The notes beneath the pieces were generated by a model, which worked only from the letters and a program-made list of their open reading frames with translations, made no database searches and was not told where the DNA came from. A DNA stretch of 64,000 bases from Streptomyces griseiscabiei (GTDB lineage Bacteria > Actinomycetota > Actinomycetes > Streptomycetales > Streptomycetaceae). Shown here piece by piece: positions 8,091-16,153 of the stretch. Each line of letters opens with the position of its first letter. Position 1 is the first letter of the stretch. The DNA is taken from positions 3,327,001 through 3,391,000 of the forward strand of contig NZ_JAGJBZ010000001.1 of assembly GCF_020010925.1 (NCBI RefSeq), read 5' to 3'. A program made the position numbers and the translations under genes.

Positions 8091-9032
8091 GTGCGTGCCG
8101 GTCGCGTCTTCGCGTACGGCGCCGCCGCCGGACTCCTCGGTGACCTGCTGCTCGGCGACCCGCGCCGGGGGCATCCCGTCGCCGCGTTCGGGCGGGCCGC
8201 CGGTGCCGTGGAGCGGGTGCTGTGGCGGGACCACCGCGGGTGGGGCGCGCTGCACACCGCGGTGTGCGCGGGCGGCGCCGTGGCGCTGGGTGCCGTCGCC
8301 GCCGCTGCCGTACGGCCGTCGCGTGCCGCCTCCGTCGGACTGACCGCCGCCGCCACCTGGGCCGTCGTCGGGGGGACCTCGCTCGGGCGGGAGGCCGGGG
8401 CGATCGGGCGGTCGCTCGAAGCGGGCGATGTCGAGGGCGCGCGGGCGCGGTTGCCCCATCTGTGCGGGCGGGATCCCCAGGCACTGGACGCGGACGGCAT
8501 CGCGCGGGCCGTCGTGGAGTCCGTCGCCGAGAACACCTCCGACGCGGTGGTGGGGGCGCTCGTGTGGGGGGCCGTGGCGGGTGTGCCCGGACTGCTCGGG
8601 TTCCGCGCCGTCAACACCCTGGACGCCATGGTCGGTCATCGCTCGGAGCGCTACCGGCGCTACGGATGGGCCTCGGCGCGGCTGGACGATGTCATGGGGT
8701 GGCCGGGTGCCCGGCTGACGGCCGTGTTGGCGGCGGCCTCCGGTGAGGACGCCCGGGGGGCGGTCCGGGCCTGGCGGGCCGATGCGGGGAAGCATCCGAG
8801 TCCCAACGCGGGGCCTGTGGAGGCGTCGTTCGCGGGGGCGCTCGGAGTGCGATTGGGGGGCACGTTGTCGTACGGGGGGCGGGTCGAGCATCGGCCGGTG
8901 CTGAATGGAGAGGGGCGCGCCGTCGTCGTGGGGGACATCGAACGGGCCGTCCGGCTGTCCCGGCGGGTCGGGTGGCTGGCGTTGGGGGTGGGTGCGGCTG
9001 TGTCGCTGCTGCGGTCGAGGAGTCGGGGATGA
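8091..9032 (+). CDS. cobD: Adenosylcobinamide-phosphate synthase CobD/CbiB
   Basis: The 313-residue membrane protein attaches aminopropanol (or its phosphate) to adenosylcobyric acid to form adenosylcobinamide (phosphate). The family pattern is clear: GDPRRGHPVAAFGR near the N-terminus, the central DGIARAVVESVAENTSDAVV, FRAVNTLDAMVGHR, RYGWASARLDDV and the SPNAGPVEASFAGALGVRLGG segment. Several hydrophobic helices fit an inner-membrane enzyme. Its GTG start is 120 bases past the riboswitch, so it is the first enzyme of the repressible operon. Its stop overlaps the cobQ start (ATGA). Confidence 0.95.
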   Translation: MRAGRVFAYGAAAGLLGDLLLGDPRRGHPVAAFGRAAGAVERVLWRDHRGWGALHTAVCAGGAVALGAVAAAAVRPSRAASVGLTAAATWAVVGGTSLGREAGAIGRSLEAGDVEGARARLPHLCGRDPQALDADGIARAVVESVAENTSDAVVGALVWGAVAGVPGLLGFRAVNTLDAMVGHRSERYRRYGWASARLDDVMGWPGARLTAVLAAASGEDARGAVRAWRADAGKHPSPNAGPVEASFAGALGVRLGGTLSYGGRVEHRPVLNGEGRAVVVGDIERAVRLSRRVGWLALGVGAAVSLLRSRSRG

Positions 9033-10570
9033 GCGGTGGGCTGCTGGTCGCCGGGACCACCTCCGACGCCGGGAAGAGCGTGATCACCGCCGGGATCTGC
9101 CGGTGGCTGGTGCGGCAGGGGGTGAAGGTCGCGCCGTTCAAGGCGCAGAACATGTCGCTCAACTCCTTCGTGACGAAGGAGGGCGCCGAGATCGGGCGGG
9201 CCCAGGCCATGCAGGCGCAGGCCTGTCGGGTGGAGCCCAGCGCGCTGATGAACCCGGTGCTGCTGAAGCCCGGGGGCGAGCGGAGCAGTCAGGTCGTGCT
9301 GCTGGGCAAGCCCGTGGGCGAGATGAGCGCGCGCGGCTATCACGGGGGGCGGCAACAGCGGCTGCTCGGGACCGTGTTGGAGTGTCTGGCCGAGTTGCGG
9401 GGCACGTATGACTCGGTGATCTGCGAGGGGGCCGGTTCGCCCGCCGAGATCAATCTCCGGCGCACCGACATCGTCAACATGGGGATCGCCCGGAACGCCG
9501 GGCTGCCCGTGCTGGTCGTCGGCGACATCGACCGCGGCGGGGTCTTCGCGTCCTTCTTCGGCACGGTGGCCCTGTTGTCCCCCGAGGACCAGGCGCTCGT
9601 CGCCGGGTTCCTCGTCAACAAGTTCCGCGGGGACGTCACCCTGCTGGAGCCGGGGCTCGACATGCTGCGCGGGCTGACCGGGCGGCGGACGTACGGGGTG
9701 CTGCCGTTCCGGCACGGGCTCGGCATCGACGAGGAGGACGGGCTGCGGGTCTCGCTGCGCGGGACCGTCCGGGAGTCGAACGTCGCCCCGCCCGTCGGGG
9801 AGGACGTGCTGCGGGTCGCCGTGTGCGCGGTGCCGCTGATGTCCAACTTCACCGATGTGGACGCGCTCGCCGCCGAACCCGGCGTCGTGGTGCGGTTCGT
9901 GGACCGGGCCGAGGAGCTGGCCGACGCCGATCTCGTCGTCGTGCCCGGCACCCGGGGCACCGTCCGGGCGCTGGAGTGGCTGCGGGAGCGGGGGCTCGCC
10001 GACGCGCTCGTGCGCAGAGCGGCGGAAGGGCGCCCGGTGCTCGGGATCTGTGGCGGGTTCCAGGTGCTCGGGGAGCACATCGAGGACGAGGTCGAGAGCC
10101 GGCTGGGGCGGGTGACGGGGCTCGGAGTCCTTCCCGTCCGGGTGCGGTTCGCCGAGGAGAAGACGCTCACCCGGCCCGCGGGCGAGGCCCTCGGGGAGCG
10201 CGTCGAGGGGTACGAGATCCATCACGGGGTCGCCGAGGTGCTGGGCGGGGAAGGGTTCATCTCCGATGACCACGGAAACAGCCTGGACGGGTGCCGGGTG
10301 GGGCAGACCTGGGGCACGCACTGGCACGGGTCGCTGGAGTCGGACGGGTTCCGGCGGGCCTTCCTGCGCGAGGTGGCCGCCGCGTCGGGGCGCCGGTTCG
10401 TACCGGCCCCGGAGACGTCGTTCGCCGCGCTGCGCGAGGAGCAGCTGGACCGGCTCGGCGATCTGATCGAGGAGCACGCGGACACGGACGCGCTGTGGCG
10501 GCTCATCGAGTCGGGAGCGCCGGCGGGGCTGCCGTTCGTGCCGCCGGGGGCGCCGGGGGTGCCCGGATGA
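9029..10570 (+). CDS. cobQ: Cobyric acid synthase CobQ/CbiP
   Basis: The 513-residue enzyme amidates the b, d, e and g side chains of adenosylcobyrinic acid a,c-diamide using glutamine and ATP. The N-terminal dethiobiotin-synthetase-like ATPase domain has the P-loop GTTSDAGKS and FKAQNMSLNS. The C-terminal class I glutamine amidotransferase domain contains VLGICGGFQVLG with the nucleophile cysteine, and a late histidine in WGTHWHG. Length is typical. The start overlaps cobD by four bases, and its stop overlaps a 27-codon ORF. Confidence 0.96.
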   Translation: MSGGLLVAGTTSDAGKSVITAGICRWLVRQGVKVAPFKAQNMSLNSFVTKEGAEIGRAQAMQAQACRVEPSALMNPVLLKPGGERSSQVVLLGKPVGEMSARGYHGGRQQRLLGTVLECLAELRGTYDSVICEGAGSPAEINLRRTDIVNMGIARNAGLPVLVVGDIDRGGVFASFFGTVALLSPEDQALVAGFLVNKFRGDVTLLEPGLDMLRGLTGRRTYGVLPFRHGLGIDEEDGLRVSLRGTVRESNVAPPVGEDVLRVAVCAVPLMSNFTDVDALAAEPGVVVRFVDRAEELADADLVVVPGTRGTVRALEWLRERGLADALVRRAAEGRPVLGICGGFQVLGEHIEDEVESRLGRVTGLGVLPVRVRFAEEKTLTRPAGEALGERVEGYEIHHGVAEVLGGEGFISDDHGNSLDGCRVGQTWGTHWHGSLESDGFRRAFLREVAAASGRRFVPAPETSFAALREEQLDRLGDLIEEHADTDALWRLIESGAPAGLPFVPPGAPGVPG

Positions 10571-10650
10571 GCGCGGGATCGCTGTGGAACGAACGGCTGC
10601 CGGGCACCTGCCCGTGGCCGGAGGGTGACTTGGAGGGCGACCAGAAGTGA
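10567..10650 (+). CDS. 27-residue ORF bridging cobQ and the chelatase gene
   Basis: The frame starts at the ATG that overlaps the cobQ stop (ATGA) and ends in a TGA overlapping the GTG of the chelatase gene (GTGA). The peptide begins MSAGSLWNERLPG and ends GDQK. Both junctions are four-base overlaps, the usual mark of translational coupling. The GGAGG for the chelatase lies inside it at 10633. In the S. coelicolor cluster as I recall it, the large cobN gene occupies this position. It may be a real small protein, a cobN remnant or chance. Confidence 0.4.
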   Translation: MSAGSLWNERLPGTCPWPEGDLEGDQK

Positions 10651-12710
10651 GTGTTCCGTTTCCGTTCACGGCCGTCGTCGGCCAGGACGATCTGCGGCTG
10701 GCGCTGCTGCTGAACGCCGTGTCGCCGGCGGTCGGCGGTGTGCTCGTGCGCGGCGAGAAGGGCACCGCCAAGAGCACCGCCGTGCGGGCGCTCGCGGCGC
10801 TGTTGCCCGAGGTGGAGGTCGTCGTCGGGTGCCGGTTCTCGTGTGATCCCCTGAAGCCGGACCCCGCGTGCCCGGACGGGCCGCACGAGCCGGCGTTCGA
10901 GACCCGGCCCGCCCGCATGGTCGAGCTGCCGGTCGGCGCCTCCGAGGACCGGCTGGTCGGCGCCCTCGACATCGAACGGGCGCTCTCCGAGGGCGTGAAG
11001 GCCTTCGAGCCCGGCCTGCTCGCGGACGCGCACCGGGGCATCCTCTACGTCGACGAGGTCAACCTCCTCCACGACCATCTCGTCGACCTGCTGCTGGACG
11101 CGGCAGCGATGGGCGCCTCGTACGTCGAGCGCGAGGGCGTCTCCGTACGGCATGCCGCGCGGTTCCTGCTCGTCGGGACGATGAACCCCGAGGAGGGCGA
11201 GCTGCGGCCGCAGTTGCTCGACCGGTTCGGGCTGACCGTGGAGGTCGCGGCCTCGCGGGAGCCGGAGCAGCGGGTGGAGGTCGTCCGGCGGCGGCTCGCC
11301 CACGACGACGATCCGGCCGGTTTCGCGGCCCGTTGGGCGGACGAGGAGGCCGGCGTACGGCAACGGATCGTCGCGGCACGGGAGTTGCTGCCGTCGGTGG
11401 TGCTGGGCGACGGGGCGCTGCTGCAGATCGCGGCGACCTGCGCGGCGTTCGAGGTGGACGGGATGCGGGCCGACATCGTGATGGCCCGGACGGCGACCGC
11501 GCTCGCCGCGTGGGCCGGGCGGACCGAGGTGCTCGCGGAGGACGTGCGGCAGGCGGCACTGCTCGCGCTGCCCCACCGCAGGCGGCGGAACCCCTTCGAC
11601 GCGCCCGGCCTCGACGAGGACAGGCTCGACGAGACGCTGGAGGAGTTCGCGGAGCCGCCGCAGGACCCTCAGGACCCTCAGGACCCTCAGGACGACGATC
11701 CTGATCCTGATCCCGGTCCCGACGGGCCCGGTGGTGGCGGTGGGCAGCCGCCCGCTCCGGAGCCCGAGGCGCCGCAGGGCGGTGACAGCGGCGCCCGGCC
11801 CGAGTCCGGCGAGGGTGTGCCGGCGCAGGCTCCGGCCGCCGGGGAGCAGTCCGCCGTACGGGCCGCCGAGCCGTTCCGTACGAAGGTGCTCAGTGTGCCG
11901 GGGCTCGGGGAGGGTGCCGCCGGGCGGCGCTCGCGGGCACGGACCGAGCACGGGCGCACGACCGGGGCGCGCAGGCCGCGTGGCACGCTGACCAAGCTGC
12001 ATCTGGCGGCGACGGTGCAGGCCGCCGCGCCGCATCAGCGGACGCGCGGGCGGTCCGGGCCGGGTCTGGTGGTCCGGCGTGACGATCTGCGGCAGGCCGC
12101 CCGGGAGGGGCGCGAGGGCAACCTCGTGCTGTTCGTGGTCGACGCCTCGGGGTCGATGGCGGCACGGCAGCGGATGAGCGCGGTGAAGGGCGCGGTGCTG
12201 TCGCTGCTGCTCGACGCCTATCAGCGGCGGGACAAGGTGGGGCTGGTGACCTTCCGGGGATCGGCCGCCGAGGTGGCGCTGCCGCCGACCTCGTCGGTGG
12301 ACGCGGCGGCGGCCCGGCTGGAGTCGCTGCCGACGGGCGGGCGGACCCCGCTCGCGGCCGGGCTGCTCAAGGCGCACGACGTCCTGCGGCTGGAGCGGCT
12401 TCGGGACCCCGCGCGCCGGCCGCTGGTCGTGGTGGTGACCGACGGCCGGGCGACCGGCGGGCCGGAGCCGGTCGCGCTCGCCGGGCGGGCGGCACGGCTG
12501 TTCGCGGCCGAGGGCCACGCGTCCGTGGTCGTCGACTGCGAGTCGGGCCATGTCCGGCTGGGGCTCGCGGGGCAGCTGGCGGGTGAACTGGGCGGTACAG
12601 CGGTGACCTTGGACGAGCTGCGGGCGGACTCCATCGCCGGGCTGGTCCGGGACGTGCAGGGCTCGCAGGGCGCACCGGGCGCACAGAATTCTTCGAGGAG
12701 GGCCGCTTAG
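10647..12710 (+). CDS. Putative cobaltochelatase, ChlI-ChlD type AAA+/VWA fusion
   Basis: The 687-residue protein joins an AAA+ ATPase to a von Willebrand A domain, as in magnesium chelatase I and D subunits. The Walker A motif GEKGTAKST is at residues 36-44, and the Walker B appears as ILYVDEVNLL with the usual LLDRFGL sensor region. A very acidic Asp/Pro-rich linker spans about 338-365. The VWA domain carries the metal site DASGSM near residue 499. In actinomycetes these proteins serve cobalt insertion into the corrin together with CobN, which is not encoded here. GTG start at 10647 with GGAGG nine bases before. Confidence 0.88.
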   Translation: MSVPFPFTAVVGQDDLRLALLLNAVSPAVGGVLVRGEKGTAKSTAVRALAALLPEVEVVVGCRFSCDPLKPDPACPDGPHEPAFETRPARMVELPVGASEDRLVGALDIERALSEGVKAFEPGLLADAHRGILYVDEVNLLHDHLVDLLLDAAAMGASYVEREGVSVRHAARFLLVGTMNPEEGELRPQLLDRFGLTVEVAASREPEQRVEVVRRRLAHDDDPAGFAARWADEEAGVRQRIVAARELLPSVVLGDGALLQIAATCAAFEVDGMRADIVMARTATALAAWAGRTEVLAEDVRQAALLALPHRRRRNPFDAPGLDEDRLDETLEEFAEPPQDPQDPQDPQDDDPDPDPGPDGPGGGGGQPPAPEPEAPQGGDSGARPESGEGVPAQAPAAGEQSAVRAAEPFRTKVLSVPGLGEGAAGRRSRARTEHGRTTGARRPRGTLTKLHLAATVQAAAPHQRTRGRSGPGLVVRRDDLRQAAREGREGNLVLFVVDASGSMAARQRMSAVKGAVLSLLLDAYQRRDKVGLVTFRGSAAEVALPPTSSVDAAAARLESLPTGGRTPLAAGLLKAHDVLRLERLRDPARRPLVVVVTDGRATGGPEPVALAGRAARLFAAEGHASVVVDCESGHVRLGLAGQLAGELGGTAVTLDELRADSIAGLVRDVQGSQGAPGAQNSSRRAA
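11663..11715 (+). repeat. Short tandem repeats encoding the acidic linker of the chelatase
   Basis: CAGGACCCT is repeated three times in a row, followed by CAGGAC and then by GATCCT-type hexamers. They encode QDPQDPQD and DPDPDP. The repeat lies in the linker between the ATPase and VWA domains, where length changes should be tolerated. Confidence 0.8.
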
Positions 12711-13319
12711 ATGCCGCAGGGACAGCCGAGTGTCGTGCCGGAGGACGGGCTGACGACCCGTCAGCGCCGCAACCGTCCGCTGGTGTTCGTGCACACGGGC
12801 ATCGGCAAGGGCAAGTCGACCGCCGCGTTCGGGCTCGCGCTGCGGGCCTGGAACCAGGGGTGGCCGATCGGGGTGTTCCAGTTCGTCAAGTCGGCGAAGT
12901 GGAAGGTCGGCGAGGAGAACGCGCTGCGGGTGCTCGGGGCGTCCGGTGAGGGCGGCTCCGTCGACTGGCACAAGATGGGCGAGGGCTGGTCGTGGGTGCA
13001 GCGCGGCATTCAGGGTGACAACACGGCCAACGAGGACAAGGCCCGCGAGGGCTGGGAGCAGGTCAAGCGGGACCTGGCGGCCGAGACGTACAAGCTGTAT
13101 GTGCTGGACGAGTTCGCGTACCCGCTGCACTGGGGGTGGATCGACACCGACGAGGTGATCGAGGTGCTGCGGAACCGGCCGGGGACCCAGCATGTGGTGA
13201 TCACCGGACGGAACGCGCCGGAGAAGCTCGTGGACTTCGCGGACCTGGTGACGGACATGTCGAAGGTCAAGCACCCCATGGACGCGGGCCAGAAGGGCCA
13301 GCGGGGCATCGAGTGGTGA
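12711..13319 (+). CDS. cobO: Cob(I)yrinic acid a,c-diamide adenosyltransferase CobO
   Basis: The 202-residue enzyme transfers the 5'-deoxyadenosyl group of ATP to the reduced corrinoid. The P-loop GIGKGKST at about residues 30-37 is the unusual one of the CobA/CobO/BtuR family, and the later LYVLDEFAYPLHWGW and VVITGRNAP match the family. Its length is standard. It starts immediately after the chelatase stop with no gap and is followed by cobB after four bases. Confidence 0.96.
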   Translation: MPQGQPSVVPEDGLTTRQRRNRPLVFVHTGIGKGKSTAAFGLALRAWNQGWPIGVFQFVKSAKWKVGEENALRVLGASGEGGSVDWHKMGEGWSWVQRGIQGDNTANEDKAREGWEQVKRDLAAETYKLYVLDEFAYPLHWGWIDTDEVIEVLRNRPGTQHVVITGRNAPEKLVDFADLVTDMSKVKHPMDAGQKGQRGIEW

Positions 13320-13323
13320 CGTC

Positions 13324-14709
13324 GTGACCTCGGCTGCCATGGCCTCCTCCGCCGCTCCCCTGCCCTCCGTCCCCCGGCTGGTGATCGCCGCGCCCTCGTC
13401 GCGCAGCGGCAAGACCACCGTGGCGACGGGGCTGATGGCCGCGCTCTCCGAGCGGGGGTTCGCCGTGTCCCCGCACAAGGTGGGGCCGGACTACATCGAC
13501 CCCGGCTATCACGCGCTCGCCAGCGGGCGGGTGGGGCGAAACCTCGACGCGTACCTGTGCGGGCCGGAGCTGGTCGCGCCGCTCTTCGCGCACGGGTCAC
13601 GCGGGTGCGACATCGCCGTCGTCGAGGGTGTGATGGGGATGTTCGACGGGGCCTCGGGGCAGGGGGAGCTGGCCTCGACCGCGCATGTGGCGAAGCTGCT
13701 GCGGGCGCCGGTGGTGCTGGTCGTGGACGCGTCGTCGCAGTCGCGGTCGGTGGCGGCGCTGGTGCACGGGTTCGCCTCCTGGGACACCGAGGTGCGGATC
13801 GGGGGCGTGATCCTCAACAAGGTCGCCTCGGACCGGCACGAGGAACTGCTCCGGGACGCCCTGGAGTCGACCGGGGTGCCCGTGCTGGGGGTGCTGCGGC
13901 GGGCGCCGCAGGTGGACACCCCGTCCCGGCATCTGGGACTCGTTCCGGTCGCCGAGCGGCAGGCCGCCGCGCTGGAGGCCGTGGCGGCGATGGCCGCGCA
14001 GGTGCGGGCCGGATGCGATCTGGAGGCGCTGGTCGCGCTCGCCCGGACCGCCGGGTCACTGTCGGGCACGGCGTGGGAGCCGCCCGTCACGGCCGCGGGG
14101 AAGCGCGAGGTGGTGGCCGTGGCCGGTGGGCCCGCGTTCACCTTCTCCTATGCCGAGCACGCCGAGCTGCTGACGGCCGCCGGCGCCGAGGTGGTCGTCT
14201 TCGATCCGCTGCGGGACGAGCAACTGCCCGACGGGACACGCGGGTTGGTGATCGGCGGCGGGTTCCCCGAGATGTACGCCGCCGAGCTGTCCGCCAACGA
14301 GCCGCTGCGCAAGGCGGTCGCCGAGCTGGCGTTCGGCGGGGCTCCGGTGGCGGCGGAGTGCGCGGGGCTGCTGTATCTGTGCCGGGAGCTGGACGGGCGG
14401 CCCATGTGCGCGGTGCTCGACGCGACGGCCCGGATGGACGAGCGGCTGACCCTCGGCTACCGGGACGCCGTGGCCGTCACCGACAGTGTGCTCGCGCCGG
14501 CCGGGACCCGGATGCGGGCCCACGAATTCCATCGGACGGTCGTCGAGCCCGGGGCCGGGGCCACTCCCGCCTGGGGGATACGGACCCCTCCCCCGCGCGT
14601 CGAGGGCTTTGTGCGGGGCGGGGTGCACGCGAGTTATCTGCATACGCACTGGGCGGCGGAGCCGGGGGTCGCGCGGCGGTTCGTGGAGAGATGCCGGACG
14701 GTTTCGTGA
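13324..14709 (+). CDS. cobB: Cobyrinic acid a,c-diamide synthase CobB/CbiA
   Basis: The 461-residue glutamine-dependent amidase acts on the a and c carboxylates of (hydrogeno)cobyrinic acid. The N-terminal ATPase domain has APSSRSGKTT, then HKVGPDYIDPGYH and VEGVMGMFDG, all family hallmarks. The amidotransferase domain has GGGFPEMYA and AECAGLLYLC with the nucleophile cysteine, and a late HASYLHTHW. It begins at a GTG four bases after cobO and is the last gene of the riboswitch-led unit on this strand. The opposite-strand ZIP gene ends 68 bases downstream. Confidence 0.96.
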   Translation: MTSAAMASSAAPLPSVPRLVIAAPSSRSGKTTVATGLMAALSERGFAVSPHKVGPDYIDPGYHALASGRVGRNLDAYLCGPELVAPLFAHGSRGCDIAVVEGVMGMFDGASGQGELASTAHVAKLLRAPVVLVVDASSQSRSVAALVHGFASWDTEVRIGGVILNKVASDRHEELLRDALESTGVPVLGVLRRAPQVDTPSRHLGLVPVAERQAAALEAVAAMAAQVRAGCDLEALVALARTAGSLSGTAWEPPVTAAGKREVVAVAGGPAFTFSYAEHAELLTAAGAEVVVFDPLRDEQLPDGTRGLVIGGGFPEMYAAELSANEPLRKAVAELAFGGAPVAAECAGLLYLCRELDGRPMCAVLDATARMDERLTLGYRDAVAVTDSVLAPAGTRMRAHEFHRTVVEPGAGATPAWGIRTPPPRVEGFVRGGVHASYLHTHWAAEPGVARRFVERCRTVS

Positions 14710-14777
14710 GCGGCCCGCCGGGCGGCCCGTCGGACGGTCTCCTGAGCGGCGTCCCGGGCGGTGGGCCGCCGTCCCGT

Positions 14778-15506
14778 TCACTCCGCCACCCCCACCACCA
14801 GCCAGATGAAGGCCGCCCCGGCGATCGTGCACAGCAGGGTGGAGCGGGCCGGGTGTTCGTGGTGGGCCTCGGGGAGGATCTCGGCGGCGGCGAGGTAGAG
14901 CAGCGCGCCGCCGAAGAAGCCGAGATAGCAGCCGAGGGGGCCCTCCGGGATCGTGAACAGCAGTGTGGACGCGGCTCCCACCACCGGGGCCGCCGCGTCC
15001 GCGAACAGCATCGCGAGCGCGCGGCGGCGCGCGTTGCCGTAGACGCTCGTGAGCGTGTACGTGTTGAAGCCGTCCGCGAAGTCGTGGGCGATCACCGCGA
15101 GCGCGACCGCGATGCCCATGCCCTCGCCGATCTGGAAGGCCGCGCCGATGGCGACGCCGTCCATGGCGCTGTGTCCGACCATCGCGGCGGCGGCGGTCAG
15201 ACCCACCTGGGGCGTACGGCCGTTGTGCTCCTCCGCGCCGTGTGCCGCCTGGCGGGCGGCCAGCAGGCGTTCCACGAGGTGGGCCAGGAGGAATCCGGCG
15301 ACGAACAGCAGCAGCGCGGCGGGGACACCGAAGACCTCGTCGTCCGCGGCCTCCAGTGCCTCGGGGAGCAGGTCGAGGCCGACCACGCCCAGCATCAGGC
15401 CGCCGGCCAGGCCCAGGACGAGGTGGCGGCGGTCGGTGACGCGTTGTGCCGTCCAGCCGCCGAGGAGCGTCATCAGGAAAGCGCCGAGTGCCACGAGGAC
15501 AGCCAT
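14778..15506 (-). CDS. ZIP-family metal transporter
   Basis: The 242-residue membrane protein is a ZIP (ZupT-like) divalent metal permease. The metal-binding helices IV and V show HSAMDGVAIG and HDFADGFNTY, and a GLDLLPEAL segment precedes them. Seven to eight transmembrane helices are visible. A His-rich loop (EAHHEHP) lies near the C-terminus. The gene interrupts the cobalamin genes on the opposite strand. Supply of cobalt or zinc to the pathway is an attractive inference, but ZIP specificity cannot be read from sequence. It is divergent from cobE. Confidence 0.9.
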   Translation of the reverse strand: MAVLVALGAFLMTLLGGWTAQRVTDRRHLVLGLAGGLMLGVVGLDLLPEALEAADDEVFGVPAALLLFVAGFLLAHLVERLLAARQAAHGAEEHNGRTPQVGLTAAAAMVGHSAMDGVAIGAAFQIGEGMGIAVALAVIAHDFADGFNTYTLTSVYGNARRRALAMLFADAAAPVVGAASTLLFTIPEGPLGCYLGFFGGALLYLAAAEILPEAHHEHPARSTLLCTIAGAAFIWLVVGVAE

Positions 15507-15604
15507 GCGTCTTTGGTACCGGATGAGGTGGGCGTTGTGGCTGCGGCGCCCCGGGGTGGTGTGGAGCGGGCGGGTCGTGTTTCGGGTGCGGGTGAGTGGG
15601 GCTT

Positions 15605-15638
15605 GTCGCGCAGTTCCCCGCGCCCCCGAGACAGGGGC
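15605..15638 (-). repeat. Dispersed intergenic repeat family A, copy 1
   Basis: This holds the reverse complement of the 18-base core GCGCGGGGAACTGCGCGA plus a GCCCC/GGGGC hairpin. It lies in the ZIP/cobE divergent region and supplies the G-rich sequence used as the cobE ribosome binding site. Confidence 0.75.
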
Positions 15639-15644
15639 GAGGCT

Positions 15645-16052
15645 GTGGCTGACCGTGGTTCCGACGTGCTCGTCGTCGGTGTGGGCGCCTCCGTGGGGGT
15701 GTCGGTGGGGGAGGTTCTCGGGCTGGTGGAGCGGGTGCTGCGGGATGCTGGGCTGTCGGTCGAGGCCGTCGTCGCGCTGGCCACCGTCGATGCCAAGGCC
15801 GGTGAACCCGGTCTCGTCCGCGCCGCCGAGCGGCTCGGGGTCCCTCTGGTGTCCTACCCCGCCGAGGAGTTGGCGGCCGTGGCCGTGCCGAACCCCTCCG
15901 GCGCGGCGCTGGCCGCCGCCGGTACCCCCTCCGTCGCGGAGGCCGCCGCGCTCGTGGGCGGGGGTGAACTGCTCGTCCCGAAGCGGAAGTCGGGGCCGGT
16001 GGACGGGCGGGCGGGGAGGGCGACGTGTGCCGTCGCGCGGCGACCGGCATGA
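15645..16052 (+). CDS. cobE: CobE/CbiG C-terminal-type cobalamin biosynthesis protein
   Basis: The 135-residue protein matches the CobE/CbiG C-terminal domain. It opens with VLVVGVGASVGVS, continues with VVALATVDAKAGEPGL and VSYPAEELAAV, and has PNPSG and SVAEAAAL as in CbiG. CbiG opens the precorrin-5 lactone ring in the anaerobic route, while the stand-alone CobE domain is less well defined. The GTG at 15645 follows GGGGCGAGG. It heads a second cobalamin transcription unit, with its stop overlapping the next ORF (ATGA). Confidence 0.85.
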   Translation: MADRGSDVLVVGVGASVGVSVGEVLGLVERVLRDAGLSVEAVVALATVDAKAGEPGLVRAAERLGVPLVSYPAEELAAVAVPNPSGAALAAAGTPSVAEAAALVGGGELLVPKRKSGPVDGRAGRATCAVARRPA

Positions 16053-16153
16053 TGATCGTCAAGACACAGCAGCCCCAGCCCCAGCCAGCCCCACCCGCAG
16101 CCGCAGCCGCAGCCGCAGCCGCAGCAACCTTCGCCTTCGAGGAGACACCGTGA
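16049..16153 (+). CDS. 34-residue Gln/Pro/Ala-rich ORF between cobE and cbiX
   Basis: It starts at the ATG overlapping the cobE stop and ends in a TGA overlapping the cbiX GTG start (GTGA). The peptide begins MMIVKTQQPQPQPAPP, runs into ten alanines and ends FEETP. The alanine run comes from GCAGCC hexamers (16100-16124). The GAGGAG for cbiX lies in its last codons. Low complexity argues for a coupling ORF or a chance frame rather than a folded protein. Confidence 0.4.
   Translation: MMIVKTQQPQPQPAPPAAAAAAAAAATFAFEETP

Noticed and set aside
11662..11720. Possible CRISPR-like or minisatellite array from CAGGACCCT units
   Set aside because: Units are adjacent without spacers and lie in frame inside the chelatase linker. 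No CRISPR array or cas gene is seen in the window.
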